Below, in pieces: positions 32,722 through 43,815 of a stretch of DNA of 64,000 nt. A model generated the notes under the pieces. That model had not been told where the DNA came from. It searched no databases and worked only from the letters and a program-made list of their open reading frames with translations. Positions within the stretch are counted from its first letter, which is position 1. Each line of letters opens with the position of its first letter. The DNA comes from Heterohyrax brucei (lineage: Eukaryota; Chordata; Mammalia; Hyracoidea; Procaviidae): contig CM053141.1 in assembly GCA_028571685.1 (NCBI GenBank), positions 137,730,833-137,794,832 on the forward strand, written 5' to 3'. The position numbers and the translations under genes were made by a program.

Positions 32722-32804
32722 ACTAATGTCACATGTCATTATGTGTAGCTGTAAACTTTCAACTAAAGTATAATTAAAATAAAGGAATGAATAAAATAAA
32801 ATTA

Positions 32805-33110
32805 CAACACAAAAGAAAGAGGGGGAGAAAGAGAAAGGCGGGAGGGGAATAAGAGAGCAAGGGGGGAGAGAGATGGATAAAGAGAGAAGGAGAGAAAGAG
32901 GGGGAAGAGAGGAGATGGAAAAAGGGAGAGAGAGAAAGGGGGAGAGGGAAAGGGGGAAAAGGGGCAAAGGGGAAAAAGGGGTGAGGGAGAGAGAGAGGAA
33001 GGAGAAAGGAGATGAGAGGAGAGAAGGAAGACAGAGGAGAAAGAAGAGAGGAGGGAAGGAGAGCAGGAAGACGGAAGGAGAGAGAAAGAAACAGAGTGAG
33101 AGAGAAACAA
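32805..33110. repeat. Purine-rich (GA)n-type tract
   Basis: About 300 bp almost entirely A and G on the plus strand, with 'gggagagagagaaagg'-type units and few pyrimidines. It starts in the A-rich tail of the preceding L1. Long arginine/glutamate or leucine/serine frames across it are composition artefacts. Confidence 0.95.
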
Positions 33111-33118
33111 GAAAACAT

Positions 33119-33187
33119 TATAGTCATTCTACTCTGTCACATGGTCACTATGAGCCAAAATTAACTTGAAAACACCTAACAGCAACT
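33119..33187 (+). mobile_element. AfroSINE/RTE tail fragment
   Basis: 'attctactctgtcacatggt', 'cactatgagccaaaattaac', 'acacctaacagcaacta'. Confidence 0.75.
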
Positions 33188-33234
33188 ACAGCTTTTTCTC
33201 TCTGCCTAGGAAAAGACAAGTCTCTCCTATTTTA

Positions 33235-33640
33235 CTCCAATAACTTTTCTAGAACAGGATGAAGAAAGAGCATATCAAGAACATTACACTTATTACAACA
33301 TAACCTAAATGTCCACCAACAGATGAAAGGATAAAAAAAAAGTGTAACTATGTACAGTAGATCATTAGTCACAAAGAGAAATGAGGTTCTGATACATGCC
33401 ATAACCCGAATGAATCTTGAAAAAATTATCTTGAGTGACATAAATCATTCACTAAAGGACAAAACCTGCTATGACCTCATTTATGTAAAATAAACCAGTA
33501 CATAAAAACCAATGATTGTTAGCAATTACCAGAGGTAGAAGAGAAAGGAAGGAGGAGAGTTTTTGCTTAGGGAGCACTGAGTTTATGTGAATGGCAATAG
33601 AACAATTTGAAGGATTGTGATAATGATTGTGCAGATGTAG
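33235..33640 (+). mobile_element. L1 ORF2 end and 3' UTR
   Basis: 'cctaaatgtccaccaacaga', 'tgataccaaat'-free but with 'ctgatacatgccataacccg', 'tgaatcttgaaaaaattatc', 'ctatgacctcatttatgtaa' and 'gtgaatggcaatagaaca', standard L1 3' landmarks in order. No intact frame. Confidence 0.75.
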
Positions 33641-33869
33641 TTAGGCCCCTGTATAATGATGTAATCAACTCCATAATGACACCTGATATAATGACCTCCA
33701 TGATGAGATCTGCTATCAATTAACAGGAAGTTCTCTTGGGAGTGTAGCCTACATCCAAAATATGAAGACTTTGTGGCAAGTTCATAGTGGAAACTTGGTG
33801 GCGTAGCAGTTAAGTAAAGATATTTTTTGGACCTCCCTTCCCCATCTTTGCCAGTTAACAAACTGCTTC

Positions 33870-34010
33870 ATTCAGAATTGTCTTAATTCAACAGAAAGAC
33901 CCATGTGAATGGATGACTATATCAACATGTGACAAGAAGAACCAGAGAGTACCTGACCACCACCAAAGGGCTCACAATGTTGAGTCTCAGTGGCAACATG
34001 AAAAAAAAAT
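33870..34010 (+). mobile_element. L1 3' UTR fragment
   Basis: 'ggatgactatatcaacatgt', 'gaagaaccagagagtacctg', 'gagtctcagtggcaacatg' match the 3' UTR of the full-length L1 at 51890-52010. Confidence 0.7.
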
Positions 34011-34036
34011 AGGGATCTACCCCAAGAAATCCAGTA

Positions 34037-34163
34037 AAAGCTGCTAACCAATAGGTCAGCAGTTCAAATCCACCAGGCACTCACTGGAAACTCTGTGGGG
34101 CATTTCTACACCGTCTATAGGGTCGCTATGAGTCAGGATCCACTCAACAGCAGTGGATTTTTG
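34037..34163 (+). mobile_element. AfroSINE, 5'-truncated
   Basis: 'gctgctaaccaataggtcag', 'cagttcaaatccaccaggca', 'gggtcgctatgagtcaggat', 'ccactcaacagcagtgg'. Confidence 0.9.
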
Positions 34164-34429
34164 CAAGTCCGTGTGCTTTTGCTTGCTGTGGATCCTGCAA
34201 CTGACCTCTGGTTCTTGGGACCTGAGCTAGAAGCTTACCTGCTCATCTTGGGATTCATCAGCCTCTGCAGCCTGTAAAACAAAGGCCTACCTTCTTACCT
34301 GGCAATCTGTAGCTACTGAGTCAGGAAAAGCCTGTAGCCTGACCCACAGACTTGGAATGTGCTAACCTCTGTAACCATGTGAGCCCCTTCCCTGATCAGA
34401 GAGAAAGGTAAAATAGATATACAGAAAGA

Positions 34430-34535
34430 TGTAAAGATACAGAGATAGACAGACATGTAGATACAGGTATATAGAGAGACCTATAGGTATATACATATAG
34501 ATATACAGATATAAATATTTGCATACACATATACA
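34430..34535. repeat. ATAGA/ACAT simple repeat
   Basis: Imperfect 'agatacagagatagacagac' and 'atatagatatacagatat' units. Confidence 0.8.
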
Positions 34536-34541
34536 CACACA

Positions 34542-34696
34542 CTCCTGGTGTCTCAGTGGTTAAGAGCTCAGGCTGCTAACCGAAAGGTAAGCAGTTCAAA
34601 TCCACCAGCCATACCTTGGAAACCCTATAAGGCAGTTCTACTCTGTCCTAGAGAGTCACCATGAGTCTGCATTAATTAAACAGCAATGGGTTGTTA
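34542..34696 (+). mobile_element. AfroSINE
   Basis: 'ctcctggtgtctcagtggtt', 'gctgctaaccgaaaggtaag', 'ccttggaaaccctataaggc', 'caccatgagtctgcatt'. Confidence 0.9.
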
Positions 34697-34698
34697 TA

Positions 34699-35256
34699 CA
34701 AGGTCTGACAGTTACATCCACAAACTTAATCGTTCTAGTGCTACATAACTCATTGCTGAACATCACTACCGTCACCTTCCAAGTACTCCCCTTGGGAAGA
34801 TATGCACCGATGCCAGCACATAGTCCACCCTTCAAGGCAATTTTGGAACTCTTTCTGCAATGGCCATTACACATGGTGAGAGTTGGCAAGTCCACAAAAT
34901 TAACTGTATAGTTGTTGTGAAGGAGTTTTTAGCCAGTAAACAAATAACTATATTGGAACACCCTCCCTAGTTACCTCATCTGGCCCCCAATAACTTTTCT
35001 CTTCACCCAAAGATAAATATTGAAAGGAAGACATTTTGATGACATTCAGGACATCAAGGATAACACAACAACAGCTCTGATGGCCATTCCAGAAGAAAAG
35101 AGTTCCAAAATTGCTTTGAAGGATGGACTAGCCACTGCATTAGCGCATAGCTTCCCAAGGAGAGTACTTTGAAGGTGATCAGAGTGATGTTCAGCAGTGA
35201 CTGTATGGAGTACTTTTTCTAAGATGAGTTTGCAAATTTAATTGGAAGCCCTCATG
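34699..35256 (+). mobile_element. Mariner-derived foldback element, copy 1
   Basis: 558 bp flanked by TA (34697-34698 and 35257-35258), with terminal inverted repeats 'caaggtctgac...' and, reversed, 'catgagggcttcc...'. The arms (about 34699-34865 and 35080-35256) are long inverted repeats. Both derive from the mariner 3' end, the transposase C-terminus. The middle still reads as transposase in pieces ('EFLASKQI', 'LEHPP', 'HFDDIQDI', the last after a frameshift). Non-functional; would need a full mariner in trans. Confidence 0.82.
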
Positions 35257-35314
35257 TACATATACCTATACACTCCACTGGTTTCACTGTTCTAGGGAAC
35301 CCAGCCTAAGGCAG

Positions 35315-35485
35315 CTGTCAACCTGCGAAGGATGGAAGTTCAAGTCTACCCAGCAGCACCTTGTGAGAAACACCTGCCTATTTACTTCCAAAACATCAGC
35401 CACTAAAAACCATACGGAATATAGTTCTATTCTGACTCACATAGGGTCACCACGAAGTGAAACTGACTCAGTGGTTACTAGTATT
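35315..35485 (+). mobile_element. AfroSINE long variant, diverged
   Basis: 'gcagctgtcaacctgcgaag', 'gatggaagttcaagtctacc', 'ttgtgagaaacacctgccta', 'ccatacggaatatagttcta', 'gggtcaccacgaagtgaaac'. Confidence 0.7.
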
Positions 35486-35771
35486 GAAACACGTGCTCTT
35501 TTCCACAGAACTCCCATTCAGTACAATTTTATTCTCTCCCAAACTTTGTCAGTAATTCAGATCTTTCGGAAGTGTTATTTAATTGTATGTTTCATGTAAG
35601 TCCCCCTTTGGCAGTAAACCAATCAGCTTTGTCATTCAACATTTACAGAGCACGTACTATAACTCTGGCTTAAGGCTCTGGGTGTGGATGAAACACAGAC
35701 ATTGACTAGCAGGGAAGAAACACATCTAAACAAGTTGTTCAACTAAAGGAACTTTTGTTTAGAGGGGCCGT

Positions 35772-35985
35772 ACTGTTGTTGGGTGCCATCATGTAGATTC
35801 TACCTCACAGCAACTCCTGTGACAGAGCAGAACTGCCCCATCGGACTTTTTAGGTTGTTAATTTGACAGAAGCAGATTGCTAGGTCATTCTCCCCCAGAG
35901 CCACCAGGTAACTTCAAATGGCCAACCTGCAGGTTAGTAGGCACGTGCTTAACCACTGAGTATGCCACCAGGGCTCCTTTCAGAG
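35772..35985 (-). mobile_element. AfroSINE long variant
   Basis: 'gttgggtgccatcatgtaga', 'gagcagaactgccccatcgg', 'gacagaagcagattgctagg', 'gtgcttaaccactgagtatg', 'ccaccagggctcctttc'. Confidence 0.85.
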
Positions 35986-36064
35986 AAGTGCAGCACCAAG
36001 GAAATAAGGCAAATAATCATTTTCTCGGGACTCAAGTTAACTCATTTTGTGTTTGAATTTTTAT

Positions 36065-36115
36065 AGAAAGCCAAGCCAAGCCAAGTGCCGTTGGGTCAGA
36101 GCCGACTCATGGTGA
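36065..36115 (-). mobile_element. AfroSINE tail fragment
   Basis: 'agccaagccaagccaagtgc', 'cgttgggtcagagccgactc', 'atggtgacccta'. Only the last ~50 bp of the SINE tail. Confidence 0.75.
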
Positions 36116-36886
36116 CCCTAGAAAGGAGGACTAGTTTTCCCCTTCTACTCAATTATGTACATATTCATGTTTGACAGGAAAAGAGGGACCAGCATTGGTG
36201 AAAACAAATGCTAATTACTATGTATTTTTACACAAATAACTTGTGAGTTACACATTTTTTTGCCAACTGTGCCCCTCCCCCAACCAAGGTAGTTTCATGA
36301 GTGGACTATGGTAATTTTTTCAACTGTTGCTGTAAAAAACATTAGCATGGTGCACTTATAAAATACTTGAAGAGGTGTTCATTTGCTTAAAAGAAAATAA
36401 GATATTTAAATATACTGGGTGAAGGCACTGATCATTTTAAACTGTGAAACAGTTTGAGCTTGCTAGAGGAAGGAAAATCACACTGAGATGTAAGTTTAAA
36501 TCATCAAGTCCAAGATGGTAGGCTCTACATACATCTTTGCCTTTTCTCCTTCAAAGCTCATTAATATAGCAGTTAAAAGGATGTAAGAAAGTAAATTTAT
36601 AAAAGTCCTGAGACCATACAGGACACTGATGAACCAAACTTTTTGCAGATTTCTGGATAACAAAGTAAGGACTAGGATAGTACAGCACATACACCAAGCA
36701 GAGGGAGTGACTGCTCACAGCAAGATCAGAAGAGAGGGTAACTGTTGCAAGTACTGCTAAGCACAAAATACTCCAGAAGAAACAAGTAAAAAGAATAGGA
36801 GGATCTATTGTAAAAATTGAGACATGCAACAAAATGACAGAAAATAAACTTGAGGAATCTTCAGGATGTACAACAGAAAAGACAAA
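36116..36886. other. Unassigned sequence
   Basis: No repeat or gene recognised. Minus-strand frames near 36496-36832 are hydrophobic but lack any splice or start context. Confidence 0.4.
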
Positions 36887-37050
36887 AAATCAAAAACCCA
36901 AACCCACTGCCACTGAGTCAATTCCAACTCATAGCAACCCTATACACAGAAAATAACTGCCCCATAGGGTGTCCAAGGAACACCTGGTGGATTTGAACTA
37001 CTGACATTTTGGTTAGCAGCCATAGCACTTAACCACTCTATCACCAAAGT
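36887..37050 (-). mobile_element. AfroSINE
   Basis: 'aacccactgccactgagtca', 'attccaactcatagcaaccc', 'gtccaaggaacacctggtgg', 'cagccatagcacttaaccac'. Confidence 0.92.
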
Positions 37051-38200
37051 GTTCAGAAAAGCCAAAGTTGAAAATATGAGCAAAATGATGAGACATATAA
37101 AATCAATCCACATTGACCAGCATCTGATTAACAGAAATCCTATAAAATGAAAACAGAGAGGTACACATGAGAGGATTCCATTTCACCCCGCTAAGTGGCC
37201 TAAGGACATTGTAACAGACTTCAGAAGAAAAGAAATGGAATCACGGCACACCACATGTCTCAGCAATAAAAAATAATCATGTACTCATAATAATATAAAG
37301 ATTGATTTTTTCTTAGCTTCGGAGACAACAAACAGGGATAAAGCTCAGCAAGTTAAATGTAATTGAAGAACAGGATGCAAATGTTATCAAACCTCAGCAA
37401 TCTAAAAGCAAAAATTAAATTGAAAGAAGATATGAAGAGAAAAACAAACATGAGACAGAGGAAAGGGTAGAGGCGCTCATTTTTTCATCTTACACAGTAC
37501 AAAATCAAGACAACTGACTAAAGAGAACAAGAAACAGAATGACTGATATATTACCTAAGATTAAGAGAGAACCAAGAGTAAAACTAAAAATAACCACTGG
37601 AGAAGGCAAAAGAGCATGAACGAGTCAAATGTTTATCTTTCACGGGAGAGAGCTAGTAGAAACTGTCCAAGGTCATTAAACAGAGAAATGGTGGTTTCTG
37701 AGTTTTACTTTACTTAGTTAGCTACCAGAAAATGCTTTAAAAATTGTCAAAAAGAAGAGCTGGTGAAAATGAGCATGGGAGCAGGAGGTTTACAGTGAGA
37801 ATGTTTCAGTGTTTATCCTAACTTTTTCTGTATTTCTGATTTCTCATCTTAGACATGCCACACTTGAATAAAAGTAATAGAAATAAACTCACCAAAAGCT
37901 AAGTATTAAGCAAATGATGTTTGTCTCTATTTTCAAATGCTGAGTGAGATTAAGAGTACAGTTAGGCTTGGAAAACAGATTGTAACCCAGCAGGAAATTA
38001 ACTGGAAGGTAAAATGGTCAGTGTGTAAATAATGCAGAAGAAATACATGAAACAAAAGAAATACCTTGTATTCTCTCTCACACACACATACAGATTGTAC
38101 ATATGATTAATAATTATACTTGGGAACTCTGCAGTTCAAAAATATAATTATTAAAATGGACAAATATCCCAACAAAGCTATAGCACTAATAACTTGATCC
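37051..38200. other. Unassigned A-rich sequence
   Basis: Probably contains very old LINE material (A-rich, 'gaataaaagtaatagaaata'), but no landmark is firm. A short CA run lies near 38080. Confidence 0.35.
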
Positions 38201-38204
38201 AACT

Positions 38205-38422
38205 AAGAGCAGGAGCCAGTAAACTTTTTTTGTAAAAGGACAGATAACACATATTTTAGGCTCTGCTTATCATCCAACTCTGCCATTGTAGCACAGAAAA
38301 CTGCCATAAGGATAAGGATACAGGAATGAATAAGTATGGCTGTGTTACAATAAAACTTTATATAAACAAGTTGTAAGCAGTATTTGGCCCACAGGCTACA
38401 GTTTGCTGACCCTTGAACTAAA
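38205..38422. mobile_element. hAT-type (Charlie-like) MITE relic
   Basis: Ends form an inverted repeat ('gcaggagccagtaaactt' and, reversed, 'caagggtcagcaaactgtag'). The interior has 'ttaggctctgcttatcatcc', 'tctgccattgtagcacagaa', 'ggctgtgttacaataaaact'. I recognise the common mammalian MER-type hAT element; exact name uncertain. Confidence 0.7.
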
Positions 38423-38434
38423 GAATCAAGACTA

Positions 38435-38994
38435 CAAGGACTGCCAATTAAGTTCACAAACTCATCCTAGGAAAAGTGCCACATACCTCATTGCTGAATA
38501 TCACTACAGTCACCTTCCAACACTCCCCTTGGGAAGCTATGAACCACCGACAGCACCTAGTCTACTCTTCGAAGCAATTTTGGAATTCTTTTTCTAGAAT
38601 GGCCATCAGAGCTGTCGCCCCACTACCCTTGATGTCCTGAATGTCATAAAATGTTTTCCTTTCAATATTTCCTTTACCTTCAGGTAAAGAAAACAGTCAT
38701 TGGGGGTCAGATCAGGTGCGTAGGGAGGTGTTCCAATACAGTCATTTCTTTACTGGCTAAAAACTCCCTCATCAACAACTATACAATTAAGTACACAAAC
38801 TTCCCACCCATGCCACCAAGTACAATGGCCATTCCAGAAAGAGTTCCAAAATTGCTTTGAAGGGTGGACTAGGTGCTGGCATCATTGTACAGCTTCCCAA
38901 AGGGAGTACTTCAAAGGTGACCATAGTGATATTCAGCAGTGAGGTATGCAACACTTAGAAAAATTAAGTTCATGGACTTAATTGTCAGATCTTG
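38435..38994 (-). mobile_element. Mariner-derived foldback element, copy 2
   Basis: 560 bp with the same design as 34699-35256 but opposite orientation. Left flank TA (38433-38434), right flank TC (mutated). Arms about 38435-38610 and 38823-38994 are inverted repeats. On the minus strand the middle keeps mariner transposase motifs ('EFLASKEMTVLEHPPYAPDL', 'CFLYLKVKEILKG'), including the conserved HPPY.PDL block. Internal junctions agree with copy 1, so the pair descends from one rearranged founder. Confidence 0.85.
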
Positions 38995-40369
38995 TCTGAA
39001 CACATTTCCCAATTAATAGAAAGATAGCACATACTCCAGGAACTTAAACCTTGATTGAAATCCTATTTCTTGTGCTAATACTATGATACCAAATAATATA
39101 CCATCAATTATTGCTGTTTTTGATTTTGATATGAAATTCTTTTCAGATAATACCTGGTTAAATAAGAACTAATGCATACCCGCTTCAATCCTCTCCCTTT
39201 TCCATTATACGCATGTGTAAAAAATAAAAACAATGGCAAGTCAACTATTTCTGGGGTGTTACTTATAGATAACTAAAACATTTGATGACCTCCTTATTTC
39301 TTAATCAAAATGAAATCTCTAAGTAATTTCAATCACAAATTGTTTCTACATATTAAAAATAATGTCAAGGGACAAACTTCTAGCAACCACTCAACAGCAT
39401 TTGAAACTGGCACCTAATTTTAGGAGATGGCTCATAAAGGATGTTTAGTGCTTCAGAAAAGTGACATTGTATAAACAAAGATTACTACTAGGCAAAGACT
39501 TTGCTGGCTTGCTGAAAAACATCATCTCAATCACTATCAAATCATATTTATTAAGGAATTTGGTGCTCATGGAGCCTAAGTGAACACTCTACTAAGATTT
39601 GAAAAAAGAAAAAAAAAACTGTGTAAAGTGATTTCAGCAAGGCTCAAAACTCAAATCAGTTCCCGCAGCAAAATCCTAGTTACATTTGTTGATGGTTGTG
39701 AGAGAAATATGGTCCTTAATAATATTTTAGATACCTCTAATGGTATGACCAGAAAGGATGAAAAATCATAAGTGACAGAAAGAGCATTTGATATGTGACC
39801 AAAAATATAATAACAAAAAACAAAATCTTCCAACCTCATACAGAAATTCTTTGGATTGACCCGGGCAGATACTGTATGAGGTTTTAAAGGAGACAAAACA
39901 CACAACGATAACGGATGTCACTTAGCAAGATACCGCCACACATTGACATGAGCACAGCTATGAGACAGTGACATACCAAGGTTATGAAACCTTACTGAGT
40001 TGTTTGTACAGTGCCGCCACATAATGACATGGTGACAAGTTCACATACTTAACTGTCAAAACTTTTATGACTGTAATTACAATACCCATATGTGAAGGAA
40101 GAAAAAATAATAAAAAGCTTAGAAATTACAAATCACAATACATCCAAAATTTTCAGAGACTGACAATAACCATTGGCACACATACAAAGAAATTAATTGT
40201 AACAAAAATACATGCTGTACAATTACATTAAACAGTGATTACGTAGAAAGCATCATTTAGTTTTCTTGCAGCTTTGTGGAAGAAGTGGCAAGTATCTACC
40301 CATAGACACTGCTGGGTACACACTAATGTGTATATAACATACAGCTAGGAAACTTCCCAAGGAGATCAC
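38995..40369. other. Unassigned AT-rich sequence
   Basis: Two related 'gccgccaca' / 'tgacatg' blocks around 39940-40060 look like a short diverged tandem. Otherwise nothing recognised. Confidence 0.4.
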
Positions 40370-40531
40370 TGGAAACCCTGGTGGTAAGTGGTTAAGAGCT
40401 ATGGCTGCTAACATTAAGGTTGGCAATTAGAATTTACCAGCTACTCCTTGGAAACTCTATGGGCAGTGTTCTACCCTGTCTTGTAGGATTGCTATGTATC
40501 AGAATCAACACTATGGCAATGGGTTTGTTTG
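40370..40531 (+). mobile_element. AfroSINE
   Basis: 'ggaaaccctggtggtaagtg', 'gctatggctgctaacattaa', 'ctccttggaaactctatggg', 'gctatgtatcagaatcaaca'. Confidence 0.92.
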
Positions 40532-41439
40532 GGGTGAAGGGGGAGGATTCTGTTTATTGGTTTTTATGTTCATTATAAATGATCAAGTCTCCCTCCAGAC
40601 ACTTGAAAAATCCTCCCAGGTAAAACGTATTCCAGACCCTAACCAGGTCAAATACACATATACCCCTACTCTTAACTTAGTGATGCTTAGGTTCCAAAGA
40701 CCTGGATGTTATGTGAAAATCCATATTATGGAAGAGTAGGGTGCATCCACTGTTTGGTTCGTGTGTGTCTCCTCATTGTTCATCAGGTGCCTCTACTACA
40801 TCTGAGGATGTCCGTGCTACTACAGGCCCCCTTCCCTACCACCTTTTCTCCACCTTGCAGCATATGCAAGTGTTGGGAGTGGTGGTACAAATAAGGGGGT
40901 TGCCCGCCACCTCTGGAACAGCAGGAGAACATCACTGCCTGATGGCTCTCCAGGTCTGCACTGAGACCGCAGCACCTTACCTAACATCTTCCCATTCCAA
41001 TGGCCCCAGAACACCTTAGGTTTATGAGGCCCAGCCATCTGGGCCTGCCACAGGCTGAGAAGGTAGCAGAGAAACCCTCTTTGGAAGAAGAGATTTCCAA
41101 GTCTTGTCCAACTCCTACAGCCCCAGCTTCTGCCACTTCCTCATGCCCCAGCTACTCCAATTCCTGAACACCACCCAGTGCTCATCACAGGCTCGGCCTG
41201 GCTTATCAGCCCTACCCAAGTAACACAAACTGCCTTAGGCCCACATGGCCTTGCTCCTTCACACAAACCTTGCCCACTTCCTCCTATCTCTTACCTCATC
41301 TCCTCCTTCATATACAAAACAGATGGGTAGATTTTTTTTCCTATTTTAAATATGAGGTGTTGAATGAGATACTAAGTATGTATGAGTATCAATATATGTG
41401 TATGACTGTATGACAAATCTGTGTCTGAGCTCGTAAGTT
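40532..41439. other. Unassigned, locally C-rich sequence
   Basis: About 40740-41300 is richer in C than its surroundings ('cccagcttctgccacttcct', 'cctgccacaggctgag') with several short frames but no domain or consistent splice chain. Confidence 0.4.
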
Positions 41440-43190
41440 TGTTGTACTGTGTTGGCTTGCTTGTTGCTCCGATGCTGGAAGTTCTAGTTGTACCACCAGC
41501 CTTGCAACAGGCAGTAAGGCCACCCATAGTAAACAGATTTCAGCCGAGCTTCTAGATTAAGACTAACAAGGACCCAGTGACCTACTTCTGAAAACACAGC
41601 CAGTGGAAACATCATGAGTATCAGCAAGCAGAACACTATCTCACACACAGTGTCAAAGATAATCCTTTCAGGTTGTAAGGTGCTCAAAATACAACTGTGG
41701 AAGAGATGCCTCCTCAAAGTCAACTTTAATGATGTGGATGAAGTCAATCTTTTCGAACCTTTATTTCTCATGTGGCATGACTCAAAATGAGAACACTGTA
41801 AATACCCACTAATAATGGAAACATGGAAAGTATGAAGTATGAATCCAGGAAAGCTGGAAGTTCTCAAAAAATGACATGGAATACAAAAACTAATATCCTA
41901 CACATTAGTGAGCTGAAATGGACTGACAGTGGCCTCTTTGAATCCTATGGTCTACAATGCTGTAAATGCCAAATTGAAGCAGAATATCATCATATTCATT
42001 GCTGAAAAATTTTCAATATTAATCTTGAAGTACAACACTGTCAGTAACAGGATAATATCCACACGCATACAAGGAAGACCACTTACTACAACTATTATTT
42101 AAATTTTCATGCCAATCACTATGCCAAATATGAATAATTACAAGGTTTTTACCAACTTATGCAGCCTGAAACCGATCAAAAGTACAGTTAAGATGCATTG
42201 ATAACACTAGTGATTGGAAAGTGAAAGTTGGAAACAATGAATAACCTAGTTGGAAAATGTGGTCTTGGCGACAGTAATGATATCAGAAATCGTACAACAC
42301 AATTTTCCAAGACCAATGGCTTAGTCAATGAATATAGGTTTTTCCAACAGCATAAACAGCAACTATACATGTGGACCTTAGTGGACAGAAAACACAGGAA
42401 ACAAATCAACTACATCTCTGGAAAGATCTGATGGAGAAGCTCAATATCACCCATGAAACAAGGCCAGGGGTGACTACAGATCTGATCATTAATGGTTCGC
42501 ACAGTAGTTTAAGTTAAAGCTGAAGAAAATTAAAACAAGTACATGAGAACTAAAATACAGCTTTAAATATATCCCACCTGAATTTGAAGATTCTCTCAAG
42601 AATAGATTTAACACATTACACACTAATGACTGAAGCCTAGACAAGTTGTAGAATAATACCACATGTGAGGAAAACAAAAGAACATTAAAAAGAAAGAAAA
42701 GACCAAAATGGATGTCAGAAAAGACTCTAAAAGCTGCTCTTAAACATAGAGTAGCTAAAACCAAAGGAATCAGTGATGATGTAAAAAACAGCTGAACAGC
42801 AAAGAGAGGCTCAAAAAGACAAAGGTTTATAACGAAATGTGGAAAGACCTGGAGTCAGAGAACCAGAAGGAAAGAATACACTTGATATTTCTCAAGCTGA
42901 AAGAACTGAAGAAAAAATTCAAGCCCCAAGTTGTAATTTTGACAGATTCTCTGGGGAAAATAGTGAATGATGCAAAAGCATCAAAAAAAAAATGGAAGGA
43001 GTACAAAATCGTTATACTAATAAGAACTGGTCAACATTTAACCATTTCAGGTTGCAGCACATAATCAAGAACAAAGGTACTGAAAGAAGTCCAAGCTGCA
43101 CTAAAGACACTGGTGAAAACCAATGCTTCAAGAACTGACAGCACACCAGTTGAAATATTACTTATCCTTAAATCTTCTAACATTTAAAAA
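41440..43190 (+). pseudogene. RTE-type LINE, 5' half (endonuclease), broken
   Basis: Starts in the RTE 5' region ('gatgctggaagttctagttg', 'ggacccagtgacctacttct'), then the apurinic-type endonuclease part ('cattagtgagctgaaatgga', 'caaggaagaccacttactac', 'gcattgataacactagtgat', 'ggaaacaaatcaactacatc'), then the linker ('cacctgaatttgaagattct', 'ggagtcagagaaccagaagg'). It ends near the start of RT. Multiple stops. It covers the portion missing at 26900-28520, but the two are separate insertions. Confidence 0.85.
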
Positions 43191-43644
43191 TTGCATGTAG
43201 CATCATTTAGCTGAATACATTATAAATAACAGTTTTTCCCAGAGAGAAAAAAAAGTGAAGTAGAGTGTGTCCAAAAAACTATCCAGTCTCCATTGGTTTA
43301 ATTTGTCCAGATATGTACACAATTAGGCCAACCCTAAGTACTCCTAGTATCACTTGACCTACCTTCTGTAAGACAAACTCATCTGTGAGTTTTTATGTGT
43401 GTGGCTAAAAATTGTTTTTGTGTGACTGGCTAAAAACTGAGAAACTATGTCAACCAAAGGTGTTAATGAACATCACAGTTAAATGTGCTGAAAATTCCTT
43501 TAAAAAAAAAAGAAAATGCATTAGGGGACTTCCACACTATGGGCTAATCAGAATTCTGGGTCCTATGACACAGGAGATGATGCACATATTTCAGGGTAAA
43601 CAGCCCATAACCACTTTTTCAATTTACTTACTCCAGTCATCTTT
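43191..43644. other. Unassigned sequence
   Basis: 'gtccaaaaaactatccagtc' and 'ctaaaaactgagaaactatg' hint at a DNA-transposon relic, but I could not confirm ends or coding motifs. Confidence 0.3.
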
Positions 43645-43815
43645 TGGAGACCCTGGTGTCATAGTAGTCAAGAACTAAATCTGTTAACTTACAGTTTGAG
43701 AGTCTGTGTATACCAGGTGCTCATTGGAAATGCTGTTGGCAGTTTCACTCTGTCCTCTAGGATCTCTGTGAGTCAGAATCAGCTCAATGCCAATAGTTTT
43801 TTGTTTTTGTTTAAG
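43645..43815 (+). mobile_element. AfroSINE
   Basis: 'gagaccctggtgtcatagta', 'taccaggtgctcattggaaa', 'ctgtgagtcagaatcagctc', 'aatgccaatagttttttg'. Confidence 0.88.

Larger units (their letters stand above)
31900..32790 (+). mobile_element. L1 3' UTR, split by an ERV LTR
   Basis: Left part up to about 32112 ('gcagatacatgaggccaagt', 'gaagctggttggacgagcat', 'gtcatgttatgtggactgc') and right part from 32722 ('actaatgtcacatgtcatta', 'gctgtaaactttcaactaaa') are reverse complements of the 28965-29300 repeat and read continuously across the LTR. An A-rich tail leads into the GA tract. Confidence 0.75.
34166..35314 (+). mobile_element. Type B (ERVL) LTR, interrupted
   Basis: 'ctgacctctggttcttggga', 'cttgggattcatcagcctct', 'tgagtcaggaaaagcctgta' on the left and 'ttctagggaacccagcctaa' on the right match the reverse of the 14222 LTR. 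A simple repeat, a SINE (34542) and a mariner (34699) lie inside. Confidence 0.75.

Noticed and set aside
32569..33169. Several overlapping long frames rich in Leu/Ser/Pro or Arg/Glu
   Set aside because: Composition artefact of the polypurine tract.
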